NCBI GenBank assembly: GCA_963716735.1
Contig: OY970321.1
Location: 2,170,001 to 2,234,000, forward strand
Reading direction: 5' to 3'
Source of the DNA: VRUE01 sp963716735
Lineage (GTDB): Bacteria; Actinomycetota; Thermoleophilia; Solirubrobacterales; 70-9
DNA length: 64,000 bases
Part shown: in pieces, positions 58,207-64,000 of the stretch
How positions within the stretch are numbered: the first letter of the stretch is position 1
Layout: every line of letters begins with the position of its first letter
Position numbers and translations under genes: made by a program
Notes under the pieces: generated by a model
What the model saw: the letters and a program-made list of their open reading frames with translations, nothing else
Databases searched by the model: none
Told to the model about the DNA's origin: nothing

Positions 58207-59307
58207 CTAGGCGCCTGCAAATGCCTCGCTGAGCGCTCGTGACGCCACTTCGAGACTGTTGTGGGTCTCGACCCGATGCCGTAGGTCCCGGAGAGCCACC
58301 TCGTCGATACCAAGGACCTCTCTCCATAGCTGGGTCGTGTCTTCCGTTGTCCGTGGATCGCCAAAGGGATCGCGAGCCGCCTCGTCATAGCGATCGGGGG
58401 TGAGCACAGCGCCGGAGGCGCTGTTGGCGCCGAACGGGCGAGCGATGACGACTCGCCGTCCCAGCGCCGCGGCCTCTAGCGTCGTCGTTCCTTGGGCGAC
58501 GACGAGATCGGAGTCGGCGAGCCTGGCGATCTGGTCCCTGGGAGCTCCCTCAACTCGCCAGGAGCCGGAGGGGAGGCGGCGCTCGCACAGGGTGATCGCA
58601 TCCTCCCTCAAGGGGCCTTCGCCGGCAATCGTCAGCCGGCACGGATGGCCGGCGCTGAGTCGCTCGCGCACGAGCTCCACCGCCAGCCGGAAGATTGCCG
58701 TCTTGTCTGGAGCCAGCCGGGTCATCGCCAGCACCTCTTTCCCTTCTCCCGAGTTTGGGCGGAAGGGCAGCGAAGGCAGAGGGACCGATGGAGGCAGAAT
58801 CCGCAGCGCTTCCGGGGGCAGGCCGTACGCGGTAGCCACCTTCCGCCGGTGCGCTTCACCGCGCACGAGCGCGACGGCATGCGGCTCGGCGACGACACGT
58901 TCGACCGTCCGCCTCGCTTTCATCGGCGTCGGCGGTGCGAGCCAGCGAGTCATCGTCTGCGGGGCCTGGTGCATGGCGAGCGCTGCGCGCCCGCATGCGT
59001 CCAGGACCCACGGGAAGTTGTCCATCGCTCCCTGTTCCCATTCGACGATTGCCACGTCGTGTTCCGCGATGGCGGCTTTGACGCCACCGCGAACGCCGTT
59101 CTCATCCCATGACGTCGGGACCACCTCGATACCGGCCGCGCGCGCGGGCTCGGCAAGGGGGCCTTGCGGGGCAAATATCGTTGTCCGTCCCCCCTGTGCC
59201 GCGTGGCGCTCGAGCAGGCGGATCCACTGCCAGGTGGAACCGCCTGCAGCGAGGCTGTGCAGCAGGCAGCAGATCGCGGTTTCCCCCAGCTCCCCGCGAT
59301 CCTCCAT
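58207..59307 (-). CDS. GT4-like glycosyltransferase
   Basis: 366 aa. N-domain: ICCLLHSLAAGGSTWQWIRLLE (in part), FAPQGPLAEPARAAGIEVVP. C-domain: VLAMTRLAPDKTAIFRLAVE, CRLTIAGEGPLREDA, ARLADSDLVVAQGTTTLEAAALGRRVVI (in part; TTLEAAALGR holds the donor-binding Glu). This is a GT-B fold close to GT4, though weaker than the other copies. A longer open frame extends upstream to 59733 through the acyltransferase; this ATG begins the recognisable protein. Confidence 0.75.
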   Translation of the reverse strand: MEDRGELGETAICCLLHSLAAGGSTWQWIRLLERHAAQGGRTTIFAPQGPLAEPARAAGIEVVPTSWDENGVRGGVKAAIAEHDVAIVEWEQGAMDNFPWVLDACGRAALAMHQAPQTMTRWLAPPTPMKARRTVERVVAEPHAVALVRGEAHRRKVATAYGLPPEALRILPPSVPLPSLPFRPNSGEGKEVLAMTRLAPDKTAIFRLAVELVRERLSAGHPCRLTIAGEGPLREDAITLCERRLPSGSWRVEGAPRDQIARLADSDLVVAQGTTTLEAAALGRRVVIARPFGANSASGAVLTPDRYDEAARDPFGDPRTTEDTTQLWREVLGIDEVALRDLRHRVETHNSLEVASRALSEAFAGA

Positions 59308-59312
59308 GCCGG

Positions 59313-59318
59313 GATAAT
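59313..59318. promoter_or_regulatory. Shared bidirectional -10 box
   Basis: The plus strand reads GATAAT, 7 nt before the TTG at 59326. The minus strand reads ATTATC over the same bases, 5 nt before ATG 59307. The starts are only 18 bp apart, leaving no room for separate promoters. Confidence 0.45.
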
Positions 59319-59325
59319 CGCAAGC

Positions 59326-59988
59326 TTGAACTCCCTGAGTCGATCCGATCTGGCCCCCAACCTCCTGCTCGGTGTCGGGGTGGAGATCGGCAGCGGGGTC
59401 GAGATCGGCGCGAACGTCATCGTCCATGACGACGTGAGCATCGGAGAGGGTGTGCGGATCGATCACGGTGCGGTGCTCGGCCGGCCGGGCCGGGTGAGCC
59501 GCGGTTCCCGCCGCACCCCGCCCATGGGTGGGCAGACGGCGATCGGCGAGGAATCGACCGTCTGCGCCTACGCGATCGTCGAGGCCGGGGCCCGGCTGGG
59601 CGCTCACTCCCTGATCGGCGATCACGCCGCCATCCGGGAAGGGACGACGATCGGCGTCGACGTCGCGGTGGGCTATGGCAGCGTCGTGAGGCACGACGTC
59701 GAGCTCCATGACGGAGTGCGCATGCAGGCGCACTGCACCGTCGGCACCGGGGTCGTGATCGAGCGGGACTCCTTCCTCGGACCGGGGGTTCAGATCCTCA
59801 CCGGAAGAATCATGACCACCGACGCCCGTCGCCCCGCCCCGCGCCTTTGTCGTGGCTGTCAGATCGGTGCCGGAGCGCAGGTCCTTCCGGGCGTTGAGAT
59901 CGGCGAGGGAGCGGTTGTGGGCGCGGCGGCCGTGGTGACGACAGATGTTCCGCCGGGCGCGGTCGTAAAGGGTATGCCGGCCCGGTAG
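59326..59988 (+). CDS. Hexapeptide-repeat (left-handed beta-helix) acyltransferase
   Basis: 220 aa from TTG 59326, chosen by the -10 box. Repeating (I/V)-G-x-G-x-x turns: GVGVEIGSGVEIGANVIVHD, DVSIGEGVRIDHGAVLG, TAIGEESTVCAYAIVEAGAR, TIGVDVAVGYGSVVRHDVEL, CTVGTGVVIERDSFLGPGVQ, IGAGAQVLPGVEIGEGAVVG and the closing VPPGAVVKGMPAR. Family members move acetyl or acyl groups onto sugars. The His in VVRHDVELHDGVR is a candidate catalytic residue. It probably decorates the glycan of this locus. Confidence 0.83.
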   Translation: MNSLSRSDLAPNLLLGVGVEIGSGVEIGANVIVHDDVSIGEGVRIDHGAVLGRPGRVSRGSRRTPPMGGQTAIGEESTVCAYAIVEAGARLGAHSLIGDHAAIREGTTIGVDVAVGYGSVVRHDVELHDGVRMQAHCTVGTGVVIERDSFLGPGVQILTGRIMTTDARRPAPRLCRGCQIGAGAQVLPGVEIGEGAVVGAAAVVTTDVPPGAVVKGMPAR

Positions 59989-59995
59989 TGGCGGA

Positions 59996-60817
59996 CTAGC
60001 GCTCCGGAGAGCAAGGGGCCGAGATGTGGCCTTTGAGCGCCGTCGTTGACGCCACCCCTGGCGCCCGGGCTTCGTTGCGGAAGAGGACCTTCGACGCGGT
60101 CGCCTGAAGCTCTCCGCTGGGGCATTTGGCGGCGAGATAGCTGCGTTTGGTCCCCTTGCTCATGAAGCGCCGCTCGACCCTGAACCTGAAGTCGAGCAGC
60201 GAGCCGTCTCCTTCGAGGATGGACGGCAGTTTCCAGACCGTGTGCAGCCCAGAGTGCCTCCGCTGGATCTTTACGGTGCCGACCAGCGGCATCAGGCCGG
60301 GCACGGAAATCGCGCCGTGGACGAAGAGCCTCGTCTCGCCGCCTGAGCTGCCGCCGCTGAAGAGCGTCAGGGGAGATTCGATGACGGCGTCCGAGGATGC
60401 GAACCCGATGTGGGCCACACCGCTGCCGACGATCGCCTTGCGGCAAAGGCGCCGCGCCGCCGCAACCCTCTTGCCCTCGAGCTTTTGCCGCGCGCAGGCT
60501 GGCAACCCGGCAGTATCGATTCCCACATCCTTGGGAATGTCGACGATCGCTTCGCGCAGGGCAGATGGGTGGCCCCCTTCCTCCACGGCGATCTTGCCGT
60601 GGACCTCGAACCCGACGGGTGCCAACTCACCCTTTGGCAGGACCTTCGGCGTGACGGCGCCTCCGAAGTCGACTTCAATACGCCCGCCAGCGCAGCCGTC
60701 CCTTAGGGAGTTCGATCGAAGGCAAGTGCTGACATAGCGCTGTGCTGTAGCGCCCGCAGCAACGCTGACCGCTATCAGTGCGATCACCGATACAAGGCTC
60801 ACCACAATGCGCTTCAT
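59996..60817 (-). CDS. Secreted protein of unknown function
   Basis: 273 aa. A signal peptide (VVSLVSVIALIAVSVAAGAT) is followed by Cys-containing, beta-rich sequence: CLRSNSLRDGCAGGRIEVDF, VLPKGELAPVGFEVHGKIA, DIPKDVGIDTAGLPACA, CRKAIVGSGVAHIGF and KGTKRSYLAAKCPSGELQ. I recognise no domain. The start overlaps the stop of the upstream GT2 gene as ATGA, so it is co-expressed with the glycosyltransferases. Confidence 0.7.
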   Translation of the reverse strand: MKRIVVSLVSVIALIAVSVAAGATAQRYVSTCLRSNSLRDGCAGGRIEVDFGGAVTPKVLPKGELAPVGFEVHGKIAVEEGGHPSALREAIVDIPKDVGIDTAGLPACARQKLEGKRVAAARRLCRKAIVGSGVAHIGFASSDAVIESPLTLFSGGSSGGETRLFVHGAISVPGLMPLVGTVKIQRRHSGLHTVWKLPSILEGDGSLLDFRFRVERRFMSKGTKRSYLAAKCPSGELQATASKVLFRNEARAPGVASTTALKGHISAPCSPER

Positions 60818-61698
60818 ACCTGGTGGCGATCCTTGATAGCGGTGATCGCCAGGCTCGTCGCCAGTTTGGCACCGATGCCTGCATAGACAGCGGCGTTGAG
60901 CAGGGGGTTGTGCGAGGGGGCGTCGAAGCGGCGGTAGAAGCGGCCCATGCCCTGGTGGAAGGCGATTTCCTGGCGGGGAGCTCGTCGGCCGGAGCTCGAG
61001 CCGCCCTTGACGTGCAGGGCCGTGCCGGCTGGCTCGTAGAAGACCTTCCAGCCGGCGTCCCAGAAGCGGTGGCACCAGTCGAGGTCCTCCATGTAGAGCC
61101 AGTAGCCCTCGTCGAGCAGGCCGACCTCGCGCACCGCCTCGGCTCGGCAGAGCATGAAGGCGCCGTTGACCGCGTCGACCTCGCCCGGCTCGTCGTCGCC
61201 CAGTTGCGTCGCCCGGTACTGGCTGAGCGCCCCGGAGGCGCCGTCGGTGCGACCGATGCCGGTGAAATGGGCGAGGGCACTGAGGGGGGTGGGAAACGAG
61301 CGCTTGCAGGCATGGTCGAGCTCACCCGACTCGGTAACCAGCTTGGCGCCGACGATCCCGATCCGCTCCTCGCTCCAGAGCCTCCTCAGCACCGCTTCGA
61401 GCGTTCCGGCATACACCTCGGTATCGGGGTTGAGTAGCAGCACCGCCTCCGCCTCGCTGTCGCGCAGCGCAAGGTTGTTCGCCGCGGAGAAGCCGATGTT
61501 GGCCTCACGGATCAGGCGCACCGCCGGGAACTCCCGCTCGACCATGTCCGGGGTCGAGTCGGGGCTGCCGCTGTCGACCACGGTGACCGACATCCCACCC
61601 GCCGGCGGGTGAAGCTCCAGTGAGCGCAGGCAGCGTCGCAACATCTCTTCGGCGCTGTGACTGACGACGATCGTCTCGAGTGCGATGGAATCGGACAT
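60814..61698 (-). CDS. GT2 glycosyltransferase, rhamnosyltransferase (WbbL)-like
   Basis: 294 aa. LETIVVSHSAEEMLRRCLRS, VTVVDSGSPDSTPDMVER, NIGFSAANNLALRDSEAEAV, LLNPDTEVY (DxE-like acidic motif), VNGAFMLCRAEAVREVGLLDE and FMYMEDLDW-like YWLYMEDLDWCHRFWDAGW. These are the features of WbbL/RfbF-type rhamnosyltransferases, which would use the dTDP-rhamnose made by rmlA-D-B-C. Sugar specificity is inferred. Confidence 0.87.
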   Translation of the reverse strand: MSDSIALETIVVSHSAEEMLRRCLRSLELHPPAGGMSVTVVDSGSPDSTPDMVEREFPAVRLIREANIGFSAANNLALRDSEAEAVLLLNPDTEVYAGTLEAVLRRLWSEERIGIVGAKLVTESGELDHACKRSFPTPLSALAHFTGIGRTDGASGALSQYRATQLGDDEPGEVDAVNGAFMLCRAEAVREVGLLDEGYWLYMEDLDWCHRFWDAGWKVFYEPAGTALHVKGGSSSGRRAPRQEIAFHQGMGRFYRRFDAPSHNPLLNAAVYAGIGAKLATSLAITAIKDRHQV

Positions 61699-61705
61699 GT
61701 GCAGC

Positions 61706-62632
61706 TCAGGTCCCCTCGTAGCGGCGGCGGATCTTCTCCAGGGCGGGACGATGGGCGGGATCGCGCGACATGCGATTGGGCGCGTCCATTACGTAGGCGT
61801 GGGAGAGCGCGGGTATCGCCAGCGCCTCCCGGTCGGTGGTGAGGCGGAGCAGCATCTCCCAATCCTCTGCGGTCGAGGCATCTTCGGCGAAGCGCGCCTC
61901 CTCGAGAACGCGACGATGGGCGAGCGCTCCGATGTCGGTGACGTTCTCCCTGAGCAACGTCTCGCGCGACCAGGGAAGTTGCCAGAACGACGGCCACCAG
62001 CCGTGCTCGCCGAGATCGTCCGGGATCCTGTGTTCGGCGATCGAGACGCCGTAGGCGATGTCAACGTCCTCGCGCTTCGAGAAGACGTGGGCGACCGCTT
62101 GAAGCCAGCCGGGATGCATCACGTTATCGTCGTCGAGGTAACAGACGATCTCCCCGCTTGCGTGGTCCAGGCCGGTATTGCGGGCACCGCTCACGCCACG
62201 ACCTGGACCCACGACGAAGGTCAGGCGGTCGTCGTCGATCGCCTCGACTACTTTGGGCGTCTCGGGGTTTTTGCCATCGTCCACGACCAGCAGCTGCCAG
62301 CGTTCGTAGCGCTGGGCAAGCACGGATCGAATTGCACGAGCGAGCAGTTGGGGCCTGTCGTGGGTCGTGAGGATGACCGACAACTGCGGGCCCGTCGTCG
62401 GTGGCAGCAGCTCCAGCCACGACATGAAGGCGAGCATCCTGGTCGGCAGCGACATGTCTTGTGCCACTTCGAGCGCGTAATCGCCGCGGCCTTTGGCTTC
62501 CTTTGCGAGGGTGTCGATACGGTCGATCTCGTTACGTAGCTCGGCGAGGATCTGCGCGGGTGCAGGCGGCGGCTCGGCCTGTGGTTCAGCTGCCCTTCTC
62601 CGTCTCGGCAGCCAGCTCAGCAGGCGATTCAT
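61706..62632 (-). CDS. GT2 glycosyltransferase
   Basis: 308 aa. A helical N-terminal region of about 75 residues (AQILAELRNEIDRIDTLAKE) precedes the GT2 fold: LSVILTTHDRPQLLARAIRS, LLVVDDGKNPETPKV, GVSGARNTGLDHASGEIVCY, LDDDNVMHPGWLQAV and AEDWEMLLRLTTDR. The D-x-D-like LDDDN and the C-terminal ED are intact. Follows the pyruvyltransferase-like gene by 24 bp on the same strand. Confidence 0.87.
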   Translation of the reverse strand: MNRLLSWLPRRRRAAEPQAEPPPAPAQILAELRNEIDRIDTLAKEAKGRGDYALEVAQDMSLPTRMLAFMSWLELLPPTTGPQLSVILTTHDRPQLLARAIRSVLAQRYERWQLLVVDDGKNPETPKVVEAIDDDRLTFVVGPGRGVSGARNTGLDHASGEIVCYLDDDNVMHPGWLQAVAHVFSKREDVDIAYGVSIAEHRIPDDLGEHGWWPSFWQLPWSRETLLRENVTDIGALAHRRVLEEARFAEDASTAEDWEMLLRLTTDREALAIPALSHAYVMDAPNRMSRDPAHRPALEKIRRRYEGT

Positions 62633-62656
62633 GAGCGACCCGGTTGCTCCATGGCC

Positions 62657-64000
62657 CTATCTCATCATGTCGCGGGCTGCACGGAGGACGTTCAGAACTC
62701 TCCATCCCCGGGTCGCATGGACCGCGGCGAGCTCGCGCTCGGCGTCCTCGGCGCGCTGCTGTGCCGTCGCCAGCTCAGCCTCGAGCCCGGAGATCTCCAG
62801 GCTCTCGGCAAGCGCCACCGACAGTGCGGCGCGTCCTCGCTCGAAGCGCTCGGCGACCTGCCGCGACTGTGTCCGCAGATGCGAGACGAGCTCAGTACGA
62901 GTTGGCCCGTCGACAAGGGCCTCGACCGCGGCCGGGGCGTCCTCCGCGGTGCCTGGAATGCCCACTCTGCCCGGTTCAAGCTGGAAAAGATCGCGCAGGC
63001 CGGCCGCCTTCTGCGCGTAGTAGTCGTTCTGAGCCAGCATCACCGCGGGGATGCCGGCAAGCAGCGAGGTGAGGGTCACGTGGTAGGAGCAGCTCACGGT
63101 GAGCCGCGCGCGCCGGAACTGCGACAGGCTATGGCCGATCGCGTCATCCAGGATGTCGAGCGGCTCTATCGGCCTCAGGCCCACCTCTTCCAGTTGGTCG
63201 CCCTCCCTCTCGAGGAGGTCCGCGACGACCGAGCGCTCGGACACCCGCGGGTCCTCGTAGGCGATCACCGGCTGGAGCTGGAGCGGCTCGCTGCTCGCAG
63301 CCGCCAGCTCCTTCACGAGGGCGACGATCCTGTTCTGGATTCCCTCGGCATCGTCACTCACCCACTCGCCGTCGTTCACGTGGAGGTTGACCATGGCGCC
63401 GCTCTCCACGGTTTGCTTCTCCAGGAAGGGAAGCGCGTCGTCCCCGGCCAGCTCGACGCGATCAGCGACGGCAGGTACCTGCCGTCGCAGGTAGCGCAGC
63501 GAGTCGATGTCGCGCACCCCAATCCAGGAGGCGCGGGAGAGAAGGTCATGCGCGGGTCCATCTGGAGCGATCGCGGCCTCGTCTACCTGGAGGCCAGAGG
63601 CGACCACGGGTAGGGGGCGTCCGCCGAGAAGGTGCTGGGCAGCATTCGCGTGCGCGGTCTTGCGGACTCCCCACCATCGGTTCAGGTGGCCGCCCCCGTA
63701 GATGTAGAGGGCGGCCTTTACGGAATCGTCTCGAAGCGTCTCCAGCTCGACCAAGCCAGCTTCGGGAGCGCCGGAGTGGTCCTGAAAGAACGCGAACGCG
63801 GCCCCCTCAAAACGCTCGGCGTAGCGTCCCATTAACTCGCTGTGATGCTCTCGCGTCTCCCACTCGACGATGGCGACTGGGAGGGGCGACCTCGGCAGTC
63901 GCTTCACCGTCTCGATCGCAGTCGCCAGCTGCAATACGTCGCCGTAGTTCCCCGAGCCGTCGTAGCCGCCGACGAGAAACAGCACGGATTCCGCATCCAT
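62657..64000 (-). CDS. Polysaccharide pyruvyltransferase family protein with coiled-coil tail (reaches window edge)
   Basis: 447 aa; an ATG lies exactly at the window end (64000), so the true start may be further right. PF04230-like features: LFLVGGYDGSGNYGDVLQLA, LYIYGGGHLNRWWG, ASGLQVDEAAIAPDG, GVRDIDSLRYLRR, a SCSYHVTLTSLLAGIPAVML block (His) and NDYYAQKAAGLRDLF. A C-terminal coiled coil (LEAELATAQQRAEDAEREL) is followed by TRGWRVLNVLRAARD. Family members add ketal-pyruvate to sugars, often as anchors for S-layer proteins. Here the target would be the glycan of this locus. Confidence 0.83.
   Translation of the reverse strand: MDAESVLFLVGGYDGSGNYGDVLQLATAIETVKRLPRSPLPVAIVEWETREHHSELMGRYAERFEGAAFAFFQDHSGAPEAGLVELETLRDDSVKAALYIYGGGHLNRWWGVRKTAHANAAQHLLGGRPLPVVASGLQVDEAAIAPDGPAHDLLSRASWIGVRDIDSLRYLRRQVPAVADRVELAGDDALPFLEKQTVESGAMVNLHVNDGEWVSDDAEGIQNRIVALVKELAAASSEPLQLQPVIAYEDPRVSERSVVADLLEREGDQLEEVGLRPIEPLDILDDAIGHSLSQFRRARLTVSCSYHVTLTSLLAGIPAVMLAQNDYYAQKAAGLRDLFQLEPGRVGIPGTAEDAPAAVEALVDGPTRTELVSHLRTQSRQVAERFERGRAALSVALAESLEISGLEAELATAQQRAEDAERELAAVHATRGWRVLNVLRAARDMMR

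Noticed and set aside
1..64000. CRISPR array, prophage, insertion sequence or rRNA operon
   Set aside because: I saw no regularly spaced repeats, cas, phage structural, transposase or integrase genes and no rRNA sequence anywhere in the window.
29206..64000. Polysaccharide locus as a horizontally acquired island
   Set aside because: No integrase, tRNA-bounded ends or direct repeats were found, and codon use stays GC-rich. Slightly weaker bias around 55-58 kb alone is not enough.

Overview
This is a gene-dense, GC-rich window with coding bias and gene families typical of Actinomycetota. Several features point to a soil actinobacterium, most likely class Thermoleophilia (Solirubrobacterales-like): a fused PafB-PafC regulator, an ECF sigma/RskA pair, DUF3817 and DUF1906 proteins, a two-gene CrcB fluoride channel, and many genes whose -10 box lies only 5-9 nt before the start codon (leaderless-type promoters). 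The lineage is inferred from family content; no rRNA is present to confirm it.

Region 1 (1-17,853) is mostly housekeeping and stress genes: the end of a ferritin-like gene, an ECF sigma factor and its anti-sigma factor, a DtxR/IdeR metal regulator, a HAD phosphatase, a divergent dihydropteroate synthase and an MrfA/Hrq1-type repair helicase. These are followed by two paralogous membrane/spermidine-synthase-like fusions flanking a GH15-like enzyme and tRNA-Phe(GAA), a five-gene minus-strand run (DUF3817, M15 lipoprotein, FAH hydrolase, SRPBCC, alpha/beta hydrolase), an arsR-aquaporin-arsC operon and a crcB pair.

Region 2 (17,854-29,212) holds the fused PafBC DNA-damage regulator, an MBL-fold hydrolase, a delta-60 repeat beta-propeller, a penicillin-acylase-family enzyme, a secreted DUF1906 protein, a divergent DJ-1/GlxA pair and an FMN-binding-like protein.

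Region 3 (29,206-64,000) is a large cell-surface polysaccharide or glycoconjugate locus. It has a polyprenol-phosphate-mannose synthase, GT-C-like membrane proteins (including a family of four paralogues), GT2 and GT4 glycosyltransferases, two RfbE-like epimerases, a Wzt/Wzm-type ABC exporter, the complete dTDP-L-rhamnose operon rmlA-D-B-C, methyltransferases, a hexapeptide acyltransferase, a polysaccharide pyruvyltransferase family protein and two secreted clan GH-A-like proteins. The likely flow is: nucleotide and polyprenol sugar donors are made, GT2/GT4 enzymes assemble a glycan that is methylated, acylated or pyruvylated in the cytoplasm, the ABC exporter moves it out, and GT-C and GH-A-like proteins act on it outside.

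The most unusual signal is not a gene. Two families of long, near-perfect palindromic elements (A at 6153-6298 and 6412-6560; B at 17866-17980 and 20458-20576) each occur as one plus- and one minus-oriented copy. Within a family the interior is conserved in sequence, while the outer arms differ between copies yet stay perfectly or almost perfectly self-complementary. A third, shorter palindrome forms the 3' tail of crcB1. These are the best candidates in the window for an undescribed structured element.
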